From: Leeuwenhoekiella aequorea
GTDB lineage: Bacteria > Bacteroidota > Bacteroidia > Flavobacteriales > Flavobacteriaceae
Length of the DNA stretch: 64,000 nucleotides
Direction of reading: 5' to 3'
NCBI RefSeq assembly: GCF_004104375.1
Contig: NZ_QOVM01000001.1
Span: 124,001-188,000, forward strand
Part shown: positions 17,133 to 26,900 of the stretch, piece by piece
Position numbering within the stretch: the first letter of the stretch is position 1
Layout of the letters: every line of letters starts with the position of its first letter
The notes under the pieces: model-generated
Told to the model about the DNA's origin: nothing
Seen by the model: only the letters and a program-made list of their open reading frames with translations
Database searches by the model: none
Made by a program: the position numbers and the translations under genes

Positions 17133-19163
17133 ATGGCAGAAGATTATATAGCGCTCAATTTTTTAGAGCAAATAGTAGAAGAAGATATCAATAACGGATT
17201 TCCAAAAGAAAATCTACGCTTTAGATTTCCTCCAGAACCTAATGGTTATTTACATATAGGTCATAGTAAGGCAATCTGTATTAGCTTTGGGTTAGGAGAG
17301 ACTTATAACGCACCTGTAAATTTGCGTTTTGACGATACTAATCCGTCTAAGGAGGAGCAGGAGTATGTAGATGCTATTCAGGAAGATATTAAGTGGTTAG
17401 GTTACAAATGGGATAAGATTTGTTATTCTTCAGATTATTTTCAGCAACTGTATGATTGGGCTGTACAACTTATCAAAGATGGCAAAGCTTATGTAGATTC
17501 TCAATCGAGCGAAGCTATGGCATTGCAAAAAGGGACTCCTACAGAACCCGGTACAAATAGTCCTTACAGATCCCGATCTGTAGAAGAGAATTTGAGATTG
17601 TTTGAAGGAATGAAAAATGGTGAGTTTGCAGAAGGCATTCATGTTTTACGTGCAAAAATTGATATGGAATCTCCTAATATGCTTCTGCGGGATCCTATAA
17701 TGTATCGTGTAATTAATAAAGCACATCATCGTACAGGTACCGCCTGGAATATTTACCCAATGTATGACTGGGCTCACGGTGAAAGTGATTATCTGGAACA
17801 AGTATCTCATAGCTTGTGTTCTTTAGAGTTTAAACCCCATAGACCTTTATATGAGTGGTTTGTAGATAATATTTTTACAAACGGTGTAAAACCAAAACAG
17901 CGTGAGTTTGCTCGTCTGAATTTGAGTTATACAATTATGAGCAAGCGTAAATTGCTTAAGCTTGTCGAAGAAGGTATTGTAAGTGGATGGGATGATCCTA
18001 GAATGCCTACCATTTCTGGGTTTAGAAGAAGAGGATATACACCAGCATCTATACGTAATTTTATTGATGCTGTGGGTGTAGCAAAGCGTGATAACGTTAT
18101 TGATGTGTCGCTTTTAGAATTTAATATACGTGAAGATTTAAATAAAACTGCTCCACGTGTAATGGCAGTTCTTGATCCTGTAAAGTTAATTATAGATAAT
18201 TATCCGGCAGATCAAGAAGAATGGCTGGATGCAGAAAACAATCAGGAGGATGATAGCGCGGGCTTTAGAAAAGTACCTTTTTCTAAGGAGCTTTATATAG
18301 AACGTGATGATTTTAAAGAATCTGCAAATAATAAATATTTTAGACTAAGTATAGGCAAAGAAGTACGCTTAAAAAATGCTTATATCATCAAAGGAGAATC
18401 TGTTGTTAAGGATTCACAAGGAACTATTACTGAAATTCATTGTACGTATGATCCCGATTCTCAAAGTGGAAATGGTACAGAAGCCAGTTTACGCAAAGTA
18501 AAAGGAACACTACATTGGGTTTCTATAAAACACGCTATAAAAGCAGAAATACGTCTTTATGATCGCTTATTTAATCACGAGTCTCCAGATGGAAATAAGG
18601 ATGTAGATTTTATGGAGTATTTAAATCCTGATTCTTTAGAAGTAATAACTGGCTATCTGGAACCAAGTTTAAGTGATGTAAAACCGCTTGATATCTTTCA
18701 ATTTCAACGTATGGGTTATTTCAATGTTGATAAAGAGAGCACACCATCAAATCTAATCTTCAACAAAACAGTAGGTTTAAGAGATACTTGGGCAAAAACT
18801 GAAACAAAGTCTACAGTTGTGCCTCAAAAGAAAGAAGTACCAGTAAAGGAAATACCGCAAATACCGGCTCTAAATGAAATCAAAAAGATAGGGAAGAAGT
18901 TAGGTCAACTACCAGAAGAAAAGCGTTTAAAAAGTATCAAACAAATTCAAAATCTGGCTAAGGATGTTGATTACGAAGAGCTAAAAGAATTGTTTAATAC
19001 ATCAGCTAAAAAAATAGGTACACGATTAGCTGTTTTAGAGACGCTAATTGTTCTTATTGAAAATGGTATTGTTTCTAAAGATGATGCAGATGTAGCTGCT
19101 TATCTCACTGAAATGAAAAACTCTGGAGACTCACTTCTTGAGCAAAGCGCAGATATGGTATAA
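17133..19163 (+). CDS. glnS: Glutaminyl-tRNA synthetase with C-terminal extension
   Basis: A 676-residue class I aminoacyl-tRNA synthetase that charges tRNA-Gln. HIGH-type motif PNGYLHIGHSKA lies at about 33-44 and the KMSKS equivalent TIMSKRKL near residue 270. The anticodon-binding beta-barrels occupy about 340-555. Canonical GlnRS ends near there (about 554 residues in E. coli). Here a Lys/Pro-rich linker (about 557-580) leads to a helical tail of about 95 residues. Some GlnRS enzymes carry a YqeY-like tail at this place; I cannot confirm that this is one. A -7-like TAATTTTA and an inverted repeat lie upstream. Confidence 0.95.
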   Translation: MAEDYIALNFLEQIVEEDINNGFPKENLRFRFPPEPNGYLHIGHSKAICISFGLGETYNAPVNLRFDDTNPSKEEQEYVDAIQEDIKWLGYKWDKICYSSDYFQQLYDWAVQLIKDGKAYVDSQSSEAMALQKGTPTEPGTNSPYRSRSVEENLRLFEGMKNGEFAEGIHVLRAKIDMESPNMLLRDPIMYRVINKAHHRTGTAWNIYPMYDWAHGESDYLEQVSHSLCSLEFKPHRPLYEWFVDNIFTNGVKPKQREFARLNLSYTIMSKRKLLKLVEEGIVSGWDDPRMPTISGFRRRGYTPASIRNFIDAVGVAKRDNVIDVSLLEFNIREDLNKTAPRVMAVLDPVKLIIDNYPADQEEWLDAENNQEDDSAGFRKVPFSKELYIERDDFKESANNKYFRLSIGKEVRLKNAYIIKGESVVKDSQGTITEIHCTYDPDSQSGNGTEASLRKVKGTLHWVSIKHAIKAEIRLYDRLFNHESPDGNKDVDFMEYLNPDSLEVITGYLEPSLSDVKPLDIFQFQRMGYFNVDKESTPSNLIFNKTVGLRDTWAKTETKSTVVPQKKEVPVKEIPQIPALNEIKKIGKKLGQLPEEKRLKSIKQIQNLAKDVDYEELKELFNTSAKKIGTRLAVLETLIVLIENGIVSKDDADVAAYLTEMKNSGDSLLEQSADMV

Positions 19164-19285
19164 TTACAGATCGATTAAAATATTTTTAGCATTACTTTAA
19201 GGTAAATAGCTTAATTATTAACCGGTTATTAACGGTGATTGGTTTTAAACAATGCTAATTTTGAGTGAAACTTAAAACCATAACC

Positions 19286-19669
19286 ATGTCAAAAGCAGGA
19301 AATACAATTTTAGCACTTATCACTGGAGCAGCAATTGGAGCAGGTCTAGGATTATTATATGCACCAGAAAGCGGTGATAAAACAAGAAAGAAAATATCTA
19401 AAAATGCTAAAGAAGCAAAGAGAAAGTTAGAGCAACAGATTAACGAGACTTCAGAAAACTTGAGCGCTTCTGCAAAGCAGGCAAAGAAATCTTTTGATGC
19501 TAAGTTAGAAGATACTCTTAAAACTGCTAGTACAAAGGCTGACGATATTTTAGTGACTATGGAGCGTAAACTTGAAGAGTTGCGATCTAAAAATGCTAAA
19601 ACCGCGAGCAAAGTAGAAGAAGAAGTACAGGATATTAAAGATATCAATGTACCAACCGCAAAAGTATAA
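19286..19669 (+). CDS. YtxH domain-containing protein
   Basis: A 127-residue small protein with one N-terminal hydrophobic segment rich in Gly (ILALITGAAIGAGLGLLYAPESG), followed by a long Lys/Glu-rich amphipathic helix. This is the YtxH pattern (Gly-rich span plus APxSG motif). I choose ATG over the GTG seven codons upstream because the family begins close to the Gly-rich span. These proteins are often linked to general stress or envelope functions, but none has a firm biochemical role. It is the first of three closely spaced genes. Confidence 0.82.
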   Translation: MSKAGNTILALITGAAIGAGLGLLYAPESGDKTRKKISKNAKEAKRKLEQQINETSENLSASAKQAKKSFDAKLEDTLKTASTKADDILVTMERKLEELRSKNAKTASKVEEEVQDIKDINVPTAKV

Positions 19670-19675
19670 GCGGAA

Positions 19676-20131
19676 ATGTCAATATTCAATATTTCAAAAC
19701 ATATAAATGTTGTAGCTGATGATGCTAAAAAATATCTTGATAGTAGTATTGAATATTACAAACTAGATATTTTTAAAAAATCAATGAGTGGTGCTGTATC
19801 ACTAGTAAATTTACTAGTAATGGGTAGCATTTGTGTGATTTTTGTACTCTTCATCTCTGTAGGTTTAGCGATTATTATAGGTGAATCATTAAATAGTGTT
19901 AGCTATGGGTATTTTATTATGGGTGGTTTTTACCTATTAATTTTATTGCTATACCGCACATTTGGAAAACCTATTATCACTAAAATTGTTCTTACAAAAT
20001 ATTCTGAAATTTTCTTTCAAGAGGATGAAGATGATTTCAAAAAGGAAGATTATAGTAAGAAAGCAGAAGATACTACTGTAATTTATCAACAAGATGTAGA
20101 ACCAATACGAGCAACTCATGAAAGTTTATAA
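19676..20131 (+). CDS. Phage-holin-like (Holin_X/DUF1469 type) membrane protein
   Basis: A 151-residue protein with two adjacent membrane spans (about 42-65 and 72-92: VSLVNLLVMGSICVIFVLFI and YFIMGGFYLLILLLY), flanked by an amphipathic N-terminal helix and an acidic C-terminal tail (EDEDDFKKEDYSKK). This layout fits the putative actinobacterial-type holin or competence-associated small membrane proteins that often follow YtxH genes. It lies 6 bases after the YtxH gene and overlaps the next by 14 bases, so one operon is likely. No phage genes are near, so a lysis role is improbable. Confidence 0.75.
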   Translation: MSIFNISKHINVVADDAKKYLDSSIEYYKLDIFKKSMSGAVSLVNLLVMGSICVIFVLFISVGLAIIIGESLNSVSYGYFIMGGFYLLILLLYRTFGKPIITKIVLTKYSEIFFQEDEDDFKKEDYSKKAEDTTVIYQQDVEPIRATHESL

Positions 20132-20363
20132 ATCTTTTTTAGAAATAGAACACGATTTAAAAGTTCTCAAACTTCAAAATCAGATTGATCGTGAGCAGGT
20201 AAAGCTTAGTATTAACGATGTTAAATCTTCCTTTTCACCAATTTCTATGGTAGCGAATACAGTAGGAGCAATAGCTCAAAAAACTATTGTTTTAAAAGCT
20301 GTTAATTCGATTTTAGGTATTAAGCGAGTCAAGGTTAAAAACGTCGAAGGAGAAAACGAGTAA
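20118..20363 (+). CDS. Small conserved hypothetical protein of the YtxH/holin operon
   Basis: An 81-residue protein. The N-terminal half (LEIEHDLKVLKLQNQIDREQ) is a charged helix. The C-terminal half contains a moderately hydrophobic region (ISMVANTVGAIAQKTIVLK), perhaps a membrane-associated helix. The ATG overlaps the upstream gene by 14 bases, implying translational coupling. I do not recognise a named family. The operon ends at a strong terminator about 28 bases on. Confidence 0.7.
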   Translation: MKVYKSFLEIEHDLKVLKLQNQIDREQVKLSINDVKSSFSPISMVANTVGAIAQKTIVLKAVNSILGIKRVKVKNVEGENE

Positions 20364-20391
20364 ATTTTTTAGTTACTTAATAAAATAAATA

Positions 20392-20419
20392 AAATGCCTC
20401 AGATTTATCTGAGGCATTT
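20392..20419. terminator. Bidirectional terminator
   Basis: A perfect 13-bp inverted repeat beginning AAATGCCTCAGAT with a tight centre and T-rich sequence on both sides. It separates the YtxH operon from the convergent SPFH gene. Confidence 0.85.
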
Positions 20420-20440
20420 TATTTATACTGAAATAATCAA

Positions 20441-21433
20441 TTATATCTCATCATCAAAGTTAGAATCATAACCACTTTCAGGACGTGGTTTTCTTATCTT
20501 CTTTTTAGGAACTATCCCATTAGCTTCATTCTTCTTTTTCATCTCTTCACCTATTTGATTTGAGGCGACAAAACTAGCAATCATATTATTGAGCATTTCG
20601 CTTCCGGCTTGAGGTGAATTAGGCATAAGAATAAGATTTGAATTTGTATTCTCACCTACAGATTGTAAAGTATCATAGTGCTGGGTAACCACAATTAAAG
20701 CTGACGCTTCTTGTGAATTTATACCAACATTATTTAAAACCTCTACAGACTCTTCTAGACCTCTTGCAATCTCTCTACGCTGGTCTGCTATACCTTGACC
20801 TTGTAAACGCTTACTTTCGGCCTCTGCACGTGCCTTAGCTACAATTTTGATACGTTCTGCCTCAGCTTCGTATTCAGCTGCTACTTTTTCACGTTCTGCA
20901 GCGTTAATTCTGTTCATTGCAATCTTTACTTGTTGATCTGGATCTATATCTGTTACCAGCGTTTTAATAATATCATATCCATAATCTGTCATCGCTTGGT
21001 TCAATTCACTTTTTACAGCTATAGCAATATCATCTTTACGCTCAAAAACATCATCAAGTTTCATTTTTGGAACTTCAGATCGTACTACGTCAAATACATA
21101 AGAAGTTATTTGATTTTGGGGATCCTCTAGTTTATAAAAAGCATCGTATACATTATTTTTCACTACTTGAAATTGTACCGAAATCTTTAAGCGTACAAAA
21201 ACATCATCCTTAGTTTTAGTTTCAACGATAACATCTAATTGCTGAATTTTTAAATTAATACGCCCTGCAATTTTATCAACAAGAGGTAATTTAAGCTGGA
21301 TACCCGAATTACGAACACTGGTAAAACGACCAAAACGTTCAATTACAGCAGCTGTTTGCTGTTTAACAATAAAAACTGAAGAGATAAGAATAATTAATCC
21401 TAGAAATAGGATTACAGGTAAAAAGTAAGTCAT
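20441..21433 (-). CDS. SPFH/band 7 (stomatin-like) protein
   Basis: A 330-residue membrane-bound protein. One N-terminal span (FLPVILFLGLIILISSVFIV) is followed by the SPFH domain (about 25-200: KQQTAAVIERFGRF, LKLPLVDKIAGRI, DVFVRLKISVQF), a heptad-like region (EREKVAAEYEAEAERIKIVA) and a basic C-terminal tail. Stomatin-type proteins form oligomeric membrane microdomains and often regulate membrane proteases. The usual NfeD partner gene is not adjacent here. It is divergent from the outer-membrane protein gene. Confidence 0.92.
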   Translation of the reverse strand: MTYFLPVILFLGLIILISSVFIVKQQTAAVIERFGRFTSVRNSGIQLKLPLVDKIAGRINLKIQQLDVIVETKTKDDVFVRLKISVQFQVVKNNVYDAFYKLEDPQNQITSYVFDVVRSEVPKMKLDDVFERKDDIAIAVKSELNQAMTDYGYDIIKTLVTDIDPDQQVKIAMNRINAAEREKVAAEYEAEAERIKIVAKARAEAESKRLQGQGIADQRREIARGLEESVEVLNNVGINSQEASALIVVTQHYDTLQSVGENTNSNLILMPNSPQAGSEMLNNMIASFVASNQIGEEMKKKNEANGIVPKKKIRKPRPESGYDSNFDDEI

Positions 21434-21483
21434 AGTAATTCTTTTAGATTATATCTCCTTTAAGAGACTCATTAAAAATACAA

Positions 21484-21491
21484 TACATTTG
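21484..21491 (+). promoter_or_regulatory. Promoter -7 box for outer-membrane protein gene
   Basis: TACATTTG fits TAnnTTTG and lies 28 bases before the TTG start of the following gene, which supports that unusual start. Confidence 0.5.
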
Positions 21492-21519
21492 TCGTCCTAT
21501 CCTAAATTTTGTAACGCTT

Positions 21520-22182
21520 TTGAAAACACTATTTTATATACTGATATTTATAATTTATAGTTCTGTAGCTGCTCAGAGCTATAAAACACAATACAACCAC
21601 ATTGGTTTACAAGGTCAATACGCACTTCTCAATTTAAATACATCAAATTTTAATACGGAGCAGGGTAGTGGATATATTGCAGGATTATCGCAAAGAGGTG
21701 CATACTTTAATAATTTTGATCTTATTTACGGTGTAGATTTTATTCAAGCTTCTGCTAAAATGAGTACACGAGATTTAACAAATAAAGCTCAAGATGTAAA
21801 TTATACAACTACAGGAGCACAAATAAAATTATTGCTAAGTTACCTTATACTTGCTGAAAATTTAACCATCGAATTTGGACCTGTATTGCAAATCAATAGT
21901 GCTTTAAAGCTACAAAATGAAGATCAGAAAAAGTATATTATTGAAGGCTACGACTCATTAAGAGCAGAAGATATTCAAGAGTGGTCGCGACTCAACGGAA
22001 TGATCCTTGGTGGTTTTTCTGCAGGAATTGATAATGTACGTTTTATTGCCAGATACCAATATGGTGTGACCAACGCGCTTAAGAAATTAAATAAAAAGAA
22101 TCTTGAAAATAAAGATCCTGCAGCAATAAATTTTAAAGGAAACTTAAGCCTTATCACTGCAGGAATTGTTTTTTACTTATAA
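21520..22182 (+). CDS. Outer-membrane beta-barrel protein, hypothetical
   Basis: A 220-residue exported protein. The only start that keeps the whole signal peptide (KTLFYILIFIIYSSVAAQ) is a TTG, placed 28 bases after a TAnnTTTG box. The mature part has alternating polar and hydrophobic strands, many aromatic residues at strand ends and a terminal FYL, as expected for a small eight- or ten-stranded outer-membrane barrel. Function is unknown. Its 3' end overlaps the convergent gltX gene by 6 bases. Confidence 0.75.
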   Translation: MKTLFYILIFIIYSSVAAQSYKTQYNHIGLQGQYALLNLNTSNFNTEQGSGYIAGLSQRGAYFNNFDLIYGVDFIQASAKMSTRDLTNKAQDVNYTTTGAQIKLLLSYLILAENLTIEFGPVLQINSALKLQNEDQKKYIIEGYDSLRAEDIQEWSRLNGMILGGFSAGIDNVRFIARYQYGVTNALKKLNKKNLENKDPAAINFKGNLSLITAGIVFYL

Positions 22183-23691
22183 CTTTTCGATAGCATATCG
22201 TATACGCTCAAGTGTGCGTTCTTTGCCTATTGTTTCTGCAATGACGAAAACATCTGGGCCAGACATAGATCCTACTAAGCTTAATCTAAAAGGTTGCATT
22301 ACTTTACCAAAGCCTAAACCCTCTGCTTGAATCCATTCTTTAACATTTGCAGATAAATTTTCTGCTGTAAACTCTTCGGTTTCATTTACAAGTTTAGATA
22401 CGATAAGCATTAACTCTGCTGTATCATCTTTCCAAGTTTTTTTAGCTGTTTTTTCGTCATAGTTCTCTGGTCTCTCAAAAAAGAAGTTTCCTTGTTCCCA
22501 TAAGTCGGCTACAAATACAGCACGTTCTTTAACCAGATGTATTACTTTTTGAACATAAGCATCATCATAATCAAGATTTTTACCAGCTAAAATGGCTTGC
22601 AATCCCTTTACTAAAGAAGCGTCAGAAGCTATATGCAATTGCTGCTGTTGAAACCATTTTGTTTTTTCAGGATCAAATTTTGCTCCCGATTTATGCACTC
22701 GTTGAAGATCAAAATCCTGAATTAACTCTTCAAGATTGTAAATTTCCTTTTCAGTACCAGGATTCCACCCTAAAAAGGCTAACATATTTATTACAGCTTC
22801 TGGCAAATAGCCATCTTCGCGGTAACCTGCAGAAACATCATTTGTTTTAGGATCTTTCCATAAAAGTGGAAATACAGGGAATCCCATTTTATCACCATCG
22901 CGCTTGCTAAGTTTTCCTTTACCTACCGGCTTCATAATTAACGGTAAGTGTGCAAATTTTGGAGCATCCCAGCCAAAAGCACGGTAAAGTAAAACGTGTA
23001 AAGCCATTGAGGGTAACCATTCTTCACCACGTATAACGTGAGTAATTTCCATTAGATGGTCATCTACAATATTAGCAAGATGATAAGTAGGCATACCGTC
23101 AGACTTAAATAACACTTTATCGTCTAATAAGGCTGTGTTAACTTCTACGCTACCTCTTATAAGATCATCTAGTTCTAGAATTTCACTTTCGGGACATTTA
23201 AATCGAATCACATAATCTTCTCCGGCTTCAATACGTTTAAGAGTTTCTTCTTGGCTTAAATTGAGTGAGTTATCGAGTTTATTGCGATTATGCCAGTTGT
23301 ATATAAATGTTTTTCCCTGGTCTTCGTGATTTTTACGGTGAGTATCTAATGCTTCAGCAGTATCAAAAGCATAATAAGCGTCTCCTAATGCAATTAATTT
23401 TTCAGCAAAAGCAACGTATTTATCCTTACGCTCACTTTGTCTGTAAGGTCCATAACCAGCTTCTTTACCCGGACCTTCGTCATACGGGATTCCGCACCAA
23501 TTAAGGGCTTCTATTATATAATTTTCGGCACCTTCAACGTAACGATTTTGATCTGTATCTTCGATACGTAAAATAAAAGTTCCATTGTTTTTTTTTGCAA
23601 AAAGATAATTATAAAGAGCGGTGCGTACACCACCTATATGAAGAGGTCCTGTAGGACTTGGTGCAAACCGCACACGAACATTATTAGACAT
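22177..23691 (-). CDS. gltX: Glutamyl-tRNA synthetase
   Basis: A 504-residue class I synthetase charging tRNA-Glu. The HIGH motif appears in FAPSPTGPLHIGGVRTAL (residues 8-25) and the KMSKS loop as GKLSKRDG (about 255-262). The C-terminal helical anticodon-binding domain is of normal length. No zinc-binding Cys cluster is seen in the acceptor-binding insert, a common state. The gene has a clear TAnnTTTG box just upstream. A separate glnS in the same window means GltX need not supply Glu-tRNA-Gln. Confidence 0.96.
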   Translation of the reverse strand: MSNNVRVRFAPSPTGPLHIGGVRTALYNYLFAKKNNGTFILRIEDTDQNRYVEGAENYIIEALNWCGIPYDEGPGKEAGYGPYRQSERKDKYVAFAEKLIALGDAYYAFDTAEALDTHRKNHEDQGKTFIYNWHNRNKLDNSLNLSQEETLKRIEAGEDYVIRFKCPESEILELDDLIRGSVEVNTALLDDKVLFKSDGMPTYHLANIVDDHLMEITHVIRGEEWLPSMALHVLLYRAFGWDAPKFAHLPLIMKPVGKGKLSKRDGDKMGFPVFPLLWKDPKTNDVSAGYREDGYLPEAVINMLAFLGWNPGTEKEIYNLEELIQDFDLQRVHKSGAKFDPEKTKWFQQQQLHIASDASLVKGLQAILAGKNLDYDDAYVQKVIHLVKERAVFVADLWEQGNFFFERPENYDEKTAKKTWKDDTAELMLIVSKLVNETEEFTAENLSANVKEWIQAEGLGFGKVMQPFRLSLVGSMSGPDVFVIAETIGKERTLERIRYAIEKL

Positions 23692-23708
23692 ATAATTTTT
23701 TTAGGCTG

Positions 23709-23716
23709 CAAAGGTA
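23709..23716 (-). promoter_or_regulatory. Promoter -7 box for gltX
   Basis: On the minus strand TACCTTTG matches TAnnTTTG and is followed by GC, 18 bases before the gltX ATG. Confidence 0.6.
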
Positions 23717-23904
23717 CTCAATCTTACTAAGTGTAGCACTTGCAGTGAACTATGTTAATCGTTTTTTTAAATTGAGATCAGCTCTTCATTGCGTTTTATA
23801 CACGGTTTATTATCTCATAAGAACCTTTTATTTTTGCTATTACTAACTAGAATATATTGACGTAGCTTTAGTTACTAGAAAACAAGCTAATTAAAGAGGT
23901 AGCT

Positions 23905-26900
23905 GTGGAAGGTTTAGAGAGAAAATTAGAAAGCTTTATTAAGAAATATTATAAGAATGAGATTCTTAAGGGTTTTCTATTTTTTATTGGTATTGGACTT
24001 ACTTATTTGCTGGTTGTTTTAGCAATTGAATATTTTTTCTGGTTAAGTAGTTGGGGGAGGGGATTTCTATTTTGGTCATTTGTAGGTATCGAGTTGTTAC
24101 TAATCTATAGGTTTATACTTATTCCTACGTTTCGATTATTTAAACTTTCTAAGGGTATTGATTTTACAGAGGCTTCCTTAATAATTGGAAATTATTTTCC
24201 CGAGGTACGGGATAAATTAATTAATACGCTTCAGTTAAAATCAAATTCTCAGCAATCAGATTTGGTAGAAGCTAGTATTCTTCAAAAAAGCCACGAATTA
24301 GAACCCATACCATTTTCATTAGCTATTAATTATAAATCCAATGCAAAATATATCAAGTATTCCGCTATTCCGGTTCTTATATTTTTAGCTATTAGTTTAA
24401 GCGAATCTTCAAATATTCTAGGTAGTAGTGCAAAGCGTGTTATTAATTATAAAGAGGTATATACACCACCGGCGCCATTTCAATTTACACTTCTTAATAG
24501 AGAACGATCTATTATTTCTGGTAGTGATTTTGAAATTCGTGCTAAAGTTGCGGGTTCAGAAATTCCAGAAGAAGTGTCGATTACAATAAATGAGGTCACT
24601 TATTTTATGAAAAATAAGGGAGGAGGGATTTTTACTTATAAAGTGAATCAACCTAATAAAAATCTCAAGGTAAATTTTTCAGGAAATGGAATATTTTCTA
24701 CAGCGTATGAGTTTAAGATTGTTCCGACTCCGATTATACAATCCTTCAATATGCATCTCCATTTTCCATCTTATTTACAGATGGAAGATAAAATTATAAA
24801 CAATTCGAGCACTATAAAAGTTCCTGAAGGCACAAAAATTGACTGGTTACTTTCAGCAAAAAACACGTCTGAAGTATCGTGGAAAAATGATACACTAGTA
24901 TCGTATTTTAATTTGAATTCAGATATTTTCAGTTTTTCAAAAACTATTTATGAGACTGTAAATTATCAAATAGCTACAAGTAATAAACAGGTGAAAAATT
25001 ATGAAACGCTTAATTATTCAGTTGAAGTTATCCCAGATTTATTTCCAGACATTACTATTGAATCTAAAAAGGATACGTTAGGTACGAGTCAAACTTATTA
25101 TAAAGGATTAATTTCTGATGATTACGGTTTACATGACTTAAACTTAGTTTATTATATTGATAATCAATTAAATAATAAGAAAAGTATTGCTATTCCCACA
25201 AACAATAGCACTATTGACCAATTTTACGTTTCATTTCCCGGTAATCTCAAATTAACTACTGGAGTTTCATATTCCTATTACTTTGAAGTGCGTGATAACG
25301 ATGCTATACACGGCTATAAAAAAACCCAGTCTGAAATCTTTATTTTTCAATCATTAAGTCGTGAAGCTGCAGTAGATAAACAATTAGAATTGCAGCAGAA
25401 TAGTCTTAAAGGAATAGATAAATCTATTAACAAGTTTACTAAACAGCAAGAAGAATTAAAGGTAATACAGAATTTACAAAAGGAAAAGAATAAGCTCGAC
25501 TTTAATGATAAGCGAAAACTCAAATCTTTTATAGAAAGGCAGCAGGCTCAGGAGGAGATAATGAAAAGTTATTCTGAAAAATTAAAAAATAGCCTTAAGG
25601 AATTAGACAAACTGAATGAAAATTCCAACCCTGAAAGCGAGCAGCTAAAATCTAGAGTTGAAGAAAATGAGAAGGAACTTGAGGAACAGGAAAAACTGTT
25701 AGATGAATTGTCAAAGCTCCAGGATTTGATGAGTGATGAGGAGTTAAAAGAGGAGCTCAATAAAATGGCAAAGAATAGCAATAATTCTAAAAGGAGTATG
25801 CAACAACTATTAGAATTAACGAAGCGTTTTTATATTAAAACCAAAGGAGAACGCATAGCGAGACAGCTTATTAATACAGGAGATAAACAGATTAAGGAGG
25901 GTACAAATACAGAATCATCTAATAAAGAAAAGCAGAAAAAGTTAAATGAAGAATTTAGTATTATACAACAATCTCTGCGTGATCTAGAGAAAGAAAATCA
26001 AGGTCTTAAACAACCTCTGGAAGTGCCTAGTGATAGAAACTTAGAACAACAAATAAAAGATGCCCAAAATAAGGCACTTAAAAATTTGGACAATCCTTCT
26101 AACTCTAGTGATTCTAATCCCAAAGAAACTCAAAAGGAAGCTGGTCAAAAACTGAAGAAGCTAGGAAAAAAATTACTTGATTCTTTTGAGTCTGGTGGAG
26201 GAGGGGATACTCAGCAGCTTCAAGAAGATGTTGAGATGCTTCGTCAAATTTTAGACAACTTAATTACGTTCTCTTTTGATCAAGAAGCACTAATGGATAA
26301 TTTTAAATCTATTAATAATTCTAATCCTTCTTTTTCTAAGTTCCTTTTAAAACAGAATGTTTTGCGTGAGAATTTTAAGCATATTGATGATAGTCTCTTT
26401 GCTTTATCGCTTCGCAATGGTTCACTTAAGGAAGATATAAATAAAGAGCTTACTAATATTACTTTCAATCTGGACGCTTCTATTGAGCGGCTTTCTGATA
26501 ATAATGTCGATATGGGTGTGGTTAGTGAGCGGTATGTTGTAAGTTCTTCAAACACACTTGCAGATATGCTATCGAATATTTTAGATAATATGCAAGATCA
26601 ATTGTCGTTAGCTTTAGGCAGTGGTTCTAGTGGTAAGCCTATGCCGCTCCCTCAACACGGAGGCCGGGGATCAGGTAAGCAGCTTCAAGATATTATAATG
26701 TCTCAGCGTGAAATTGCAGAGCAATTAGGTAACGATCAAAACGGTCAAGGAAATGGAGGGGAATCTGGTAAAGATTCTAATTCTAAAGAGTCCGGATCTG
26801 GTAAAAAGGGAACTAACGATTCTAAAAATCCCAAAGTAAATAGTGGCGCTGGTGTAAGTGAAGACGAATTGGCACGACAATTTGAGATTTATAAACAACA

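Noticed and set aside
19255-19689. 144-codon antisense ORF over the YtxH gene
   Set aside because: Low-complexity Ser/Leu/Ala product mirrored from the Lys/Glu-rich YtxH helix; no supporting promoter or family.
19676-20131. Prophage remnant suggested by a holin-like protein
   Set aside because: No integrase, capsid, tail or att-like repeats nearby; the gene belongs to a YtxH envelope operon.
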